Positions 34,737 through 45,500 of a stretch of 64,000 nt of DNA are shown here, in pieces. The notes under the pieces were generated by a model, which had not been told where the DNA came from, searched no databases, and worked only from the letters and a program-made list of their open reading frames with translations. Every line of letters starts with the position of its first letter. Position 1 is the first letter of the stretch. A program made the position numbers and the translations under genes. Source of the stretch: Siphlonurus alternatus (taxonomy: Eukaryota; Arthropoda; Insecta; Ephemeroptera; Siphlonuridae); the NCBI GenBank assembly GCA_949825025.1, contig OX463785.1:10417971-10481970 (forward strand). The letters are read 5' to 3'.

Positions 34737-36598
34737 CTCATTTATTCATTTATTTATTTTATTTTATTTTGTAAAAGTTGTTACAAGTTTTAAATAAACA
34801 ATGAAATCAGTAAAAAAAAATAAATTTTATATTAATATTTTTTTTAATTTATAAATAATTTACTATTTAATTTAGTAAAAAAATATATAAAAATTATAAC
34901 GTTATAAAAATTTAATAATGCACACATTTAATATAACGAAGGACAACACACCTGCTTCTCGTATAGCCGTCTCCAAGTCAACGGCGGGTGCAGTGTGGTG
35001 ACTCCCATGCAGCTCAGAGCCTGCACATACAAAACACAAATAAAGAAGATATATTATAGAAATCATTTACATACATAGGTGAGGTGAGTAGTAGCATAGA
35101 AAATAGTAATTATATTTTCTCTAGTGCTGGGACTTCAGGTCATTTCATTCTTCGTCCATATCTTATAAGGCGCTTTTCCATGGAGCGATGTTGAACTGAA
35201 CGGGGAAGTTGAACAGAGGGCTTGGCGGGTCGAGAAAGGTGCCCTTGCTTCTCTATATTATATCACTTTCCCGCTGCGATTTTTCATGCCAACATTGCCG
35301 CCATATGATATTGAAGCAAGTGCGCCTTTCCGCAAAGCTTCGCTTGACATCGCTCCATGAAAATCCACCTTCCAACATTTGCATTAGGGGAACCATGGAA
35401 ACCTCAGATATATGGTCAATCATAAATACGAGCTAAAAGTTACCGAGACGAAAGGAGAAAATGTGCAGGTACAAAAATATGGAAAATTTTAAATGTCGAC
35501 ACTGCCTTGCTTAGGAATGTAAATTTTATAATAAGAGTTATTAGAATAAGGATAATATTTTGTCCTTGAGTTCTGCGTCCAAATTTAGAGTTGTTTTGAT
35601 ACTAGTTGTCATATTTCACTCGGTTTTCATCGTGTATGATCGGGAGTATTTCGGATCATGTTCGGCCAATGAAATTCTTTGTTAAATTGTTTAATAAAGA
35701 CTGAAGACAAACAAGAAGAAAACCATATTGAATGCGACGTGCAGTGTATACAGGATATTAAAAAGAAGAGACCAACGAATGTTCATATAAAATATTATTC
35801 CCGATGCGAATCAATATAAGAGGCCTATATTATAATTATAATGATGTATACTTTAATTAAGGGACGTATGTAGTACTATAGCTGACATGCAATATAAACA
35901 ATCTCATATAGACATGGTGAATGCAGTATAGTGTTAATGACTAAATTATATTAATTAGGAACACTTTCTATAATCGTTTACGAACTGTTCTGATATTAAA
36001 TAGCGCTTCACAAAAATTTATAAAAAAGAAAAGAAAAAATTTAATGCACTTGGAAACAGAGGAAGGGAAATTTTACCAAATTCTATTTGCATTTTTTTTT
36101 TGTTCTTCAAGAATTGATAAATTGGAATGAAATATAACTATATTTTTATAATATTGATACAAAATTAACACTTTTAACAATATTTCAGAACACTTCATTT
36201 TTATACTTAGTTTATTCATATTCCCTTTTTAAGTATACGCTCCTTATTATAGTCTGTGAATTGCATTATTGCATTCGTATATGTAGCAGAGCAATGTATT
36301 TTTATTTGATTTTTAATTACTTTAAATCATAATCAAGAATAGTAATGTATTAATTTACAAAATGAACCACCTTTTTACAGTAAAATTCTTTAAGACAGTC
36401 ACATGATTAATTAATTAGAAATGGGGGCATACGTAACCAAAAATTTGTCGCACCACAATATCCATAAATTACATAATAATAACACTTACTTTTATGCAGA
36501 GAATGATGCTCTGGATCTTTATCACCAGTCATATTAAAGAGGGAAAAAGAACCGACACTGCTGTGCGTATTACTACCTCTTCTATGAGGATCATACAT
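21207..36598 (-). CDS. SV2-like major facilitator transporter, paralog 2 (complete, 573 aa)
   Basis: Eleven coding exons on the minus strand, 5' to 3': 36598-36490, 35020-34952, 34418-34257, 28372-28210, 26659-26538, 25764-25520, 25079-24868, 24046-23775, 23266-23107, 22530-22403, 21286-21207. They total 1722 nt with all phases compatible. ATG is 36598-36596, stop TGA 21209-21207. The family signature follows a 36-residue Ser/His-rich cytosolic start: LETAIREAGYGRFHF, TM1, FVLPAAECDFDM with NAT site, motif A GSMADTRGRK (about 123-132), RFFNGFGIIGATSVVFPYMSEF in TM4. Then come SWRVFVLLCG and PETPKFLLVRG in TM6, a cytosolic loop, TM7 YYTLMLWFPELLERF, a luminal loop with NAT and NCT sites, and IFPTHLRALAVSLTVTCGRLG in TM10-11. 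The C-terminus is short and basic (ALPRPRND...). Exons of 162, 163, 160 and 128 nt equal those of paralog 1 in length and phase, so the two are tandem duplicates. The luminal loop lies in one fused exon here but is split by an intron in paralog 1. Confidence 0.93.
23494..23654. mobile_element. Hairpin MITE, GGGGCATTCACAAAG termini
   Basis: gggggcattcacaaagcact at the left and gtgctttattgtgaatgccc at the right. The middle is self-complementary (aggagcttaacatggtta / tagctcctgg). It lies in an intron of SV2-like paralog 2. Confidence 0.8.
24008..24330 (-). repeat. Tandem partial duplication of an exon 5' end and its acceptor
   Basis: Units starting 24008, 24111, 24217 and (worn) 24308 repeat tctagtagctccgggaacca. 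The first is the real start of exon 24046-23775 with acceptor tttgacag. The second keeps the acceptor and the first codons (YYTLMLWFPELLERF) but no donor. Later units are progressively degraded. Confidence 0.8.
24690..24858. mobile_element. Foldback element with CTGCGTCCCAAAT ends
   Basis: Left ctctgcgtcccaaatgtcca, right atgatttgggacgcagggta, with cgagaa/ttctcg inside. It abuts the donor of exon 25079-24868 by about 10 nt. A similar tgggacgcagg end lies at 22376, close to another donor. Confidence 0.65.
25366..25590 (-). repeat. Degenerate tandem duplication across an exon 3' end
   Basis: gccagtgttggtcacgaaga plus gcctcctga appears at about 25438 (intron) and 25550 (coding end of exon 25764-25520), followed by similar cacg-g/a-tga and gacctct-a stretches. 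Period about 112. The intronic copy lacks a usable donor. Confidence 0.65.
26731..27042. mobile_element. Foldback element, family A, intact
   Basis: Terminal inverted repeat aatggagtattgtcctcaa / ttgaggtcaatactccatt. Inner mirrored gcagaaatggatagagcgtg, cccgggaagta and gtgacgtcac. Best copy of the family in the window. Confidence 0.85.
27747..28020. mobile_element. Foldback repeat with hammerhead-ribozyme-like centre
   Basis: Arms of about 95 bp (attttatttcacttttcgga ... against ...tccgaaaagtgaaataaaat) flank a unique centre. The centre contains CTGAGGA (27852-27858), stem GAGAG/CTCTC (27860-27864 / 27872-27876) and GAAA (27877-27880). Motifs of this kind are known from Penelope-like elements. 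No protein-coding part remains. Confidence 0.6.
28439..28608. mobile_element. Foldback element, TTCCGG family
   Basis: Left acgttccttccggaagtagc, right ggctacttccggaaggaata. In an intron of SV2-like paralog 2, about 65 nt from the acceptor of exon 28372-28210. Confidence 0.7.
28655..28812. mobile_element. Second, worn TTCCGG-family element
   Basis: gtagccgggagaggaaagtt at the left and cacttccggatactttccgc at the right. It follows the previous copy almost head to tail. Confidence 0.5.
29262..29385. repeat. 57-bp-arm inverted repeat
   Basis: aggcctgttcgtaaaccctg at the left is exactly mirrored by cagggtttacgaacaggcct at the right, around a short centre with cccatgtacataagg. One arm recurs, diverged, at 57966-58045. 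Confidence 0.85.
29386..29845 (+). pseudogene. Non-LTR retrotransposon 3' remnant (reverse transcriptase C-terminal end)
   Basis: An open stretch ending at 29628 reads ...SFASSEAHQKSFYIRVCHAW, then NNLPLGIRSLNLNGSLFFSK. The aromatic-x-x-R-x-x-x-x-WNxLP pattern followed by FFSKL is typical of the end of LINE polymerase ORFs. The 5' part is absent. The 3' flank ends in an A-rich tail (aataaaataaaaaa). A dead 5'-truncated copy inside an intron of paralog 2. Confidence 0.7.
30151..30800. mobile_element. 650-bp near-perfect foldback repeat
   Basis: aagtaaagtgcgcgctagaa at the left is mirrored by ttctagcgcgcactttactt at the right, and similarity continues through ggggccttacctgacaaaga / gtcaggtaaggccccat to a centre near 30475. 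No ORF. In the largest intron of SV2-like paralog 2. Confidence 0.85.
33560..33930. mobile_element. Worn foldback element with CRE-like core
   Basis: gagtgcagaaataggcgg at the left, gtgctctatccaattacgca at the right. The inner gtgacgtcatataggcatgc / gcatgactatgacgtcac pair resembles those at 17085 and 59815. Confidence 0.45.
34045..34175 (+). repeat. SINE 3'-domain fragment
   Basis: ctgaggtttccacgtttccc plus a taccgggatggattgcaaggccgtgatc-like segment, matching the body of the SINE at 18341-18686. Confidence 0.5.
34651..34770. repeat. (TTTA)n microsatellite
   Basis: About 27 tetranucleotide units with a few changes near the right end, in an intron of SV2-like paralog 2 between its second and third coding exons. 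Confidence 0.95.
35161..35375. mobile_element. Foldback element, TTTCCATGGAGCGATG family
   Basis: Left aaggcgcttttccatggagc, right catcgctccatgaaaatcca. The middle has gccaacattgccgccatatg and tgaagcaagtgcgcc blocks shared with 44788-44990 and 55160-55338. Confidence 0.7.
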
Positions 36599-37902
36599 AA
36601 TAATTCCAGACGTCTATCAGTTTAGGTATGACTTGAAGACAGTTCTTATCAAAACTAAGCGGCCGATTTGACTTGCAATGTTCGGAAACTAGAGTCACGT
36701 GACGGTAACCTTGTACCATATGTCAACTCAACTAGAGCCTAACTATACATAAACATAACATTGGCATTAGACTCATGTGGTGTAATTTTGTATAATACTA
36801 CTTTACGATAGATAAGATTGTTTTTTAATTATTTAAGTTTATTGTGTAATTTTTTTGTATAATCTACACTGTATTAAAATATATGAATTAAATAGTAAAT
36901 TTAACCTATATTTTAGTGCATAAATTTATGGAATTTTCCCACATTTTTAGCAGTGTTTAAAAATGTAATAAATTTACAATGCATTATTGAATGTTCTCAG
37001 GTATATTGCATAAAAGGAAAAGGAAAAAATAAATAAAGAAATAAAAATTGTTGAGAAAATTGATGTAAGTTTAACTTTATTTTAAAAAATAAACAATAAA
37101 ATGATATTTTTTCAACAATTAAAGGTAGCAGCAATATTGTAATAACATTTGTAACTTTGTTCTTAAAATATGTAGTAATAAATAAAATAAATACATAATT
37201 TTATAGCAAGTGTCTAAAATGGACCCATTGTATTTCTTCTGTAAGAATTGGTTAATTGTTTTTTCTAGTAGATTTAATGATATTAATGCAATTGCTCTTT
37301 CTTTTACTGTATACATGCATATTGTTTCAAAAATTTAATTCAATTTTATGTTGTTAACTCTACCCAAAGAAATTATGTATGAAATGGTTGATTAATTTTA
37401 TAATAAAACACACACAAAATCAAATGTCAATAATTTATTTTTATTATTATAAAATGTGACTGCATTGTTTAAAGATTTGTACAATATAATTACTTATTAC
37501 TTTTTCTTCCTCTTTTTGTCTGTATATACTTATTGTCTTAGAATATTTCCATTTTAAATATGCAAGAATAGATTCTATTACATGGTATTTAATTAGGATA
37601 TTTTCTAAGACAATTAATATACATTAAACATAACATTTGATAATAATTATTCTCAATCTTTCCAATCCATCGGCTAATTTAATTACAGAGATAAAGTTTG
37701 AAATTATCATTTTTGGTCGGAGAAAAAGGGATTTTTTTTTTAATCATGAATGAGGAATGGAAAGAAGTGATATTTTTTTTGGCACTATACATACAAAATC
37801 ATACTGCAAGAATATGCATAACAAATAAATTAAAAAAAAATAATTTCCCAGAAAACAAGGAGTCAAATATTTATATAGCTTGCAGTAATATGATACATTT
37901 AT

Positions 37903-37963
37903 CAGTCTTCTGCGCGCAATGTTCTTAACAAAAAATATTTAGTTAGAAATGCGCAGAAGACTG
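37903..37963. repeat. Small hairpin
   Basis: cagtcttctgcgcgcaatg mirrors atgcgcagaagactga around an AT-rich loop. Confidence 0.6.
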
Positions 37964-38125
37964 AAATTTATATACAACATAATTATTTTGTTCATTCTAT
38001 GAACTTAATTTGATGTCTTTTAAGTTATTTGCCAATTTCTTTAAGTAGTGGCAATAAATTTTGGTGTCTTTTTTACTTGCTTACTGTAGTTTTTACTGTG
38101 TTTTTCAGTGCTAATAGACATTGCT

Positions 38126-38748
38126 CTAATGGACAACATACATGAAAAAATTTTATTGCAGAATGAATAGAGGGTACCAAATTATGTTACTCTGAATTTT
38201 TTCAGATTTTTTTGAGACCGGTACTAGTTTTAAATAATTATAATAACAAAATACTTTATTTGATTAATGGCTGTACAATACAACATAAATCACGTCATTC
38301 CTATTGAAAGTCCTGTGATTTCAGTTGGCACCCCTGAATCCTTAATAAAAAGGATAGAGACTGGACGCCTATTGACGCCTCCAAGCAGGGCTAATCCTCT
38401 ATTGTAGGGGGGTATAGTCACTCCTTTCCGGCTTATGGAGGCCAAATTCTGAATTCTGATTAACTTAGAAATAACCCTTTTTGCTGAAACGCCTTCCTAT
38501 TGGTTAAAAAGGGGTTATTTGCTTGTTGTTTACAAATTTCAACAATCCAATTTTTTTTGTAACGGTCGTGAGTGACTTTACGCGGTTCAATAGAGGATTA
38601 GCCCTGCCTCCAGGGGGCGTGGCCGCACTTTCAATGATTTAAAATAGTTCTGGGTCTCAAAAAAATCTGAACAAAATTCAGAGTAGCATAATTTGGTACC
38701 CTCTATTCATTTCTGCGTTAATTTTTTTTTTATGTATGTTGTCCATTA
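38126..38748. mobile_element. Family A foldback element with a second foldback element nested inside
   Basis: Outer ends aatggacaacatacatg / catgtatgttgtccatt-like, then gaatagagggtaccaaatta mirrored. Inside, about 38387-38611 forms its own inverted repeat (cagggctaatcctctattg / caatagaggattagccctg), also present at 51085-51512. Confidence 0.75.
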
Positions 38749-40620
38749 AAAATTTTGAAAATAATTACTTGTTTTGCACTGAAGTTATAAACGTGTTTAT
38801 TAATTACGAATTAAACTCATACTGCTTATTTTATATAAGTACATTTTGCGAGTAATGCAATTAATTAAAATTAAATCAAAAGATAGTGATTATAATAATG
38901 TACTGAGAAAAACAAAATTAAAATTCGGTAAAATTTAAAATCGTTTGGTGCATTTTCTTACAGTAAATTTTAAATACTGAACAACATTTTTTAAAATTTT
39001 AAATAAACTACCGTTTTTTTTTACTGTATTTTTGTAACTACCATTTTGCTCTCCATAGAAAAAGGAGTTTTGTATTTTTACTATTGCTGTCAAAATTTAG
39101 ATTTCTCTTCTTTTTTTTTATAACTCTTAAATATTAACATTTTTTTATTTTTTTAAATCTTGTTACTAAAACTTAAATAACAAATTAATCCTTCATTTAT
39201 AGGACATCACTAATTTGAACACGTCCATTTTTTGTAAACGGACAATAATTTCACACAAAAATTTAGAATTTTACGATGACACACTTTGTAAGTTATTCTT
39301 AATAAACGTTATTTTGAAATTAAACAGAATTCAGATTTATTTATTTTATGGATTTAAATGATTTATTGTATGGAAGTGGAAATAATGAAGTTGGAGATAA
39401 GCATATTTTCATATTTTACAATATTATGTGAAATACCTCAGTCCAACTCAAAGAATCACACTGAACCTAAATAGACACGTAGCATAATTTTAATTCTTTT
39501 AATTGATTCTTACCATATTTTAAAAGGGAATTTCAAGTTATATTTCTTAGCCAATTGAACATTAGTCACGAAAGCATTAATTTAGAAATTTCTAAAAGTT
39601 AACCTCATCTTGAAGATTTATTCAGTTTTTAGTATCGCTGTTAAAATGTTTCACCATATTTATACAATCATTAAATTGTTATTGTAATTATATTATAGAA
39701 CGCATGACAAGTAAAAATAGGTATATAATCTGATACATAAATTTAAAATAAATCCAATATTTTTGTTTTATAATTAAGAGTAATTTACAAAGGTTATCAT
39801 TGTACATTGATGACGTCACATAATTTGGCACTGCTTGGCAGTAATAATTAACAACGTTCTTGTTTTTGGCAATTAAAAATTTTATTGCTACAACAAGTTA
39901 GCACATGATTGTGCTTTTTGCATGTAGCCTAGTAACGATATTAAAAAAAATGGAATTATCTATCAATTAAACCTTTTATTAATTTATTATAGACACTGTT
40001 TATAATTTAATTTATTGCATATTTGGATACAGAACCACGATATATGCAATGTGTTTTAAATTTGAACCCTCTGCGTATTAAATAATTATGTAAATATGAC
40101 ACCAGAGTGTTTTTAACATGATTTTTAAAGGTGGTTGAAAAATTACAATTCAAACATGAGATTTTCTATCTGAATATGCATTAAATAATTTCATGTTTTT
40201 TTTTTAAATCAAAACTAAATTAGAATTAGTTTAATCTCAGCGCCTCAGAATGTAAAAATTCTAATCCCCTTGAGGGTTTGATGCAATTTTAGATCTTATG
40301 CCACATGAATATTAAATCCATATTTGCAATTTTTGCATAGGATTCTCGTAGTGCATAAGGCATTTACATTTTCAGGCAGTGAAAATGTTACGCATTTTAC
40401 AGCATTTTCATTTAAGAGTTGTTGTTAAATTTTGAGTTATGAAGTAAATGATAATAACACTTGGGATGTTTTAAAAGTTAATATAATTATAATATAAAAG
40501 GTTTAAAGATAGACCCTTCCTTATATTTTACTTTGACATGATGTGTAAATAAAATATTAAATTAGAATATTTATCATATAATATTTAAATTAAAAAAATT
40601 ATTTTATGTTCTTCATGGGA

Positions 40621-40905
40621 AATCTGACTTTTTTATTGCAGAAAATAATTAAAGGTACCAAATTATGATACTCTGAATTTTGTTAAGATTTTTCTGAGTC
40701 CAGGAATTATTTTTGAATATTTATTGAAACTGCATGTGATTAAAGCGGAATGTGAACTCAGTACTCAAAATTTTGCTCGAAAATTAAGGCAAAAGGACAC
40801 TTTCATTAAATTTAGTATTTATAATTGATTATAAGACTCCGAAAAGTCTGAAAAAAAATCAATTCAGTTTAATTTGATAATTTGATATACGTTCATTTTA
40901 TAAAT
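40621..40905. mobile_element. Degenerate family A element
   Basis: tttttattgcagaaaataat, ggtaccaaattatgatactc and a gagtccaggaattattttt-type inner block. The right half is badly eroded. Confidence 0.4.
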
Positions 40906-42363
40906 TAATGCAAAGCATGTATTTTATATAGGTTATACATTTTCGATAGTCTTTTTGTAGTTTGAAAACTGACAATATATTTAAAATAATTTAAAATTAA
41001 TTAAATTTAATGATAAATATTCTATTTTAATTTCCAAGGACAAATAACCTGACAAAGACAAATATTACGTCCAATAATGTACACATGAAGATATGGATGT
41101 TTGAAAAACCACTACATAATTGTACTAATTAATTAATGTTTATTTTTTTTATTAGTGATTTATTAAACAAAAAATTGACATATATTATTGCTTTTATGTT
41201 AATAAAATAGCATTGACATTTAACTTGATAAATTAAATTAATTCATGTCAAAATAAAATAGCATTTATTAAATTGGAAATTCTAATCTAATTTCTTCCTT
41301 TTTTTAATCATCACAAATAGTCATTTTTATATTAATAATATTATTTTGGTCATAAAAACAACAAATTTATTTTTTTATTATAATATTTTTTTAAATCTTA
41401 TTAATAATTTATCTTTTTAACTTACTCTATTCACTGTTAATAAATGGGTTTTTTTATCATCCGTAGCAAAAAACATACAACGGTTCTTTTAACAATGTAT
41501 ATCACTAGTTATAAATTATAAAAAAACTGCAATATTTATTTTAAATTTTAATTGCATTTATAACAATTATTGCTGAATTCGTACAATTTCTCAAACAAGA
41601 ACGACTTGGGAGAATTACCTTGGCCAGATTTCATGATTAATTTTATTATTAAAAAAGTCCATAAGGTATTTTTATTAAAGAATTGTTAATTAACAAAATT
41701 AATTGCCTTCAGCAAATTTGAAAAATGAAAGTATCAATTTTATAGGTAACTTGCAATATAATACAATTAATTTAATTATGAATCATTTACTGATCAGATA
41801 AATTAAAAATTTTGTTCTTACATCATTCAAACTCCCTAGGTCTGTTTTCTGTTGCAATACATTGTTATATTATTAACTCAAAATACAAATTTACGATTGT
41901 AATAATAGAAAAGGTACTTTTACTAAATACTTCCTACTACGTTACTCTTCTAATAAAGGAATGAAAAATATTTGATAATTTGCTTTAAACTATTCTCCAA
42001 ATTCATTTATTGTAATATAGGTTTTAAAATTCAAAAATTAAATATTGCAGTTTTACAAATTTCTAGTGTATTATTAAGATGATAGTACAAATAGTACACC
42101 ATTTTGGAAATTTTTCTCAAAAAAAAAATCACTCGCACAATTGCACTGATTCTCCACCACAAAATCCAAAGTTATTTTCACGTCACTTGCAAGTTAATTT
42201 GATCATTCTCAAAAAAACGAGAATGTTTTTTTTTTATTAACAACACTTTTCGCAGATAAAATTTGTGTTTTAAAAACTTTTATATTTAGTTAAAAATTAT
42301 TTCATACTTTAGTCCAGTCTAGGTTAACATTGATCTGAAACAGAAATTACAGAATTAAAATTA

Positions 42364-42369
42364 TTTATT
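42364..42369 (-). terminator. Poly(A) signal AATAAA for the myosin gene
   Basis: Minus-strand AATAAA about 175 nt after the myosin stop codon, the first canonical hexamer downstream. Confidence 0.5.
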
Positions 42370-42541
42370 TTATATAATTTTGCATGCACCCTCATTATTG
42401 ACTATAATATATACCCCTGCTCTGTTTGTATGCATTAATGGATTTTAAATCTTTGTGGATGAAGTTAGGTGATTGGGAAGAAGCAACACAATGACTTTGA
42501 GAATATGACCCTTATATACTACTGCTATAAGGTCGTACCTC

Positions 42542-45500
42542 TCATACGAGGACCTCCATGCGGCTCCCCTTGCGCAGGATCTTGATCTGTCCGGGCTGGA
42601 CCTCTGGAAGGCCCATGCACTTGAACTGGAAGAGCACCGTCTGGGCACCGAAGTTCGCCTCGAACCTGCAGTGGATATAAGTTAATGTCAACAAATGTAG
42701 AAAATATGTGTGCAGTAGTGTTTTTTTTTTCTTTTAAACCATCTGATCAATTTGGAGTTACTATTTTTATTTTTCCAGTTCTAACTATTGTGGCAAATTG
42801 CTTAAATTAAAGCAACTGAAATCATCATTATCAAAAAAAGTAGTTCCAATATTATTTTAAATCGCAGTAACTCATGATTTCAAAGGGTGCATCCTATAAG
42901 GTGATGGTAGGGATTGATTTGAAAAAGATTATGTTAGAGTATGTGCTTGTGAAAATATATAAATATAAATTTTTAGTTAAAAATTTAAATAAATTAACTT
43001 ACGTAAATAATAATACAGATTCAATATTTTTAAATTAAAATTATTTGATTTTAATTTTATTATTTTTGTATAAAATATAAATAAAAACTTTACTATGAAA
43101 ATTGAAATTTTGAAATCTTATATTCTTACAAGTGGCAATTTGGCCATGTATGTGCCATCAGGTCACTTGAATATTTATTCTTATAAGCATCTTTTCTCTT
43201 CTGTTAAGCAATTAATTGTTCTTGTAAACCCTTCCTAGATATTTCAATCCATCTTCACCTACACCCTTACCTCCCCCCCCCATGGTGATACTTTCATCCT
43301 GCGTACGGTTTGTTTACAGTTGAGAATTTCCCCTCTCCTGACATACCTTTCATGTTTTCACCTGCATAATCACCTAAAATAAATATCCTTTCAACCCTAT
43401 AATCATAGGGTATATGGCAGTATACTATATTCATTTGGTATTACCAGTGAGCTAACCCAATTTTCACGTAATGTCATGCCCCTCATGTTTTTATTACAAA
43501 TTTCCCTTCGTTGCCACTCACTCTGTGCTAATGTTGACTTCTGGGGGTTTCCCCACGGCGTTCTGGATCACCAGGAAGAGTTTGGTCACTATCTCGATCA
43601 CGTGACCAGTCTGGAACACGAAATCTCCTTTCTTCTTGCCGAGGTCACTCTGGAACAGACAGCCAGTGGCCGTGTGTTGTTTGCAAGGAGCAGAGCCCGA
43701 CCCAGGGCTGGACCCGCCACCCCGGCAATCGACGCACCCCTCGCCGGCAATTGTGTCCGAGCCAGTACCGCAACCCTAAAGACAAAGGTAAGCAAATCTA
43801 GCAAACTACAGCTTACTTGGGGAGCAAAAAGGGTCTAATTTTTACGATTTAATTAAAGCTAAGAGCTTTGAAATTGTTTTGCATTATTATATAGCTGGTA
43901 AATTAATGTGTAGCAAATTTATATTCATGATCAGTAATTATTATCTATCTGAAGTATCTGATTTCATTACATCATCTTTTATTAATTTTTAATAACAAAA
44001 CGACAAGCATAATTTATTTTACAGATTAGATCAAGCAGTTTATTAATTATATACTGCTTATATATGTAATTATATTTATATATTAATTAATTATTTTTTC
44101 TCACTGTTGTCATGCTCTTTATTTATAATGATTGAGGAATCGGTATTTCACTGTCAAATTACATTTTTTTTTATGTGTTAGAAAAATTTTTTTAAGTATA
44201 TTTATTATACAGTATTACTTTTGATCACTAAATATAATTATTTTTACCATATATTTAATAAAATAAAATTTATATTTTATATTTACTAAATTTTTATTAA
44301 AAATTATAAAATTAAAAGCAACTTAAAAAATAATAATTATTCAACTACTATAAGCAGCAGTCGAAGTACTCACAGCTCTCACGTGGAAAATAGCAACATC
44401 ATCAAGGAAGGGACTGAGGGAGAGTCTGTAGATCTCGGCGGCAGGAACACGGTACTTGACTTGCAGCGTGCGTTGGTCCAAAATTAGCATGGAGCTCGTG
44501 GAGAGGACGAACAAGATGGGCACGAACTGTGGACAGATCAGAGTTAGGGATGCTGTGCTCCATGTGACGTCATCGTGGATAGCACGAAGTTCAATATAAT
44601 GAATTAACACCATAGCAGCGAAAATGGAGGTAATAGCTGAACTGTGTGCGTGCATTGAGGCTCCGTTACATGACTTAACATTGTGAAATCATAAAAATGA
44701 TGCAGACACTGATTATATTACAAATTTAACCACACCATGAATATATTATGTAGTTGTCCAATACCTTCAGACAAACATTAAAAATTATTTTAACTTTTTT
44801 AAGTGATCGGGGCGAGAAAGGCGCACTTGCTTCAATATCATATGGCAGCCATGTTGGCGATAAAATCACTACTCGCCACGCGAGAAGCGATTTTCTATCG
44901 CCAAAATGGCTACCATACAATATTAAAGCAAGTGCGCCATTTTCGCCCCGCTTAACATCGCTCCATGAAAAGACACCTTACTGCATTTTATTTTATACTG
45001 GTACTCGCTAAACACCTATTATTATTGTTTTCGTCAGCAAACATCGTAGAGAAAATTGTGGTTCTACCCCTACGCAGAGGATTTCCAAACACCCAAGAAG
45101 TGACCTCACCTTCCCACTGGACCTGGTGATCTTGTTGATGATATCGGCGAACACGACGTACTGGTCGTTGGTCTCTACACAGATTTTCTTCCACTGCACG
45201 TTCTGACGAAGTCGCACGTAGTCTCCCAGGAACGGATGGGACACGCTGGAGAGAAGATATGATTATTATTATATTATGTGAGAAAATGAGTCACGAGGTG
45301 GTTATTGGTTATTACCGATATAATGGTTGCTAACAAGGTATTAGCTTTGTGAATTTAAGCCTTTTTTGGAATGTGCGAGGCCCGTTTTTCAATTTTATAT
45401 AGTATAATATATACCATTTTTTTATATATTAAATGACAATATTTATGAATTTTAGATAACTATTATTAACAGTTTCACTTTCATACATAAAACATAAACA

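Larger units (their letters stand above)
36599..42363. other. Intergenic region between SV2-like paralog 2 and the myosin gene
   Basis: Very AT-rich. It holds a small hairpin (about 37903), a nested foldback element (38126-38748) and a degenerate copy of the same family (40621-40905). No other gene is seen. The promoter of paralog 2 should be near 36.6-37 kb, but no clear core motif stands out. Confidence 0.5.

Noticed and set aside
34651..34770. CRISPR-like or satellite array
   Set aside because: Simple (TTTA)n microsatellite without spacers.
37698..37928. 76-codon ORF in the intergenic region
   Set aside because: Composition is that of AT-rich random sequence; no splice context, motif or repeat of family interest.
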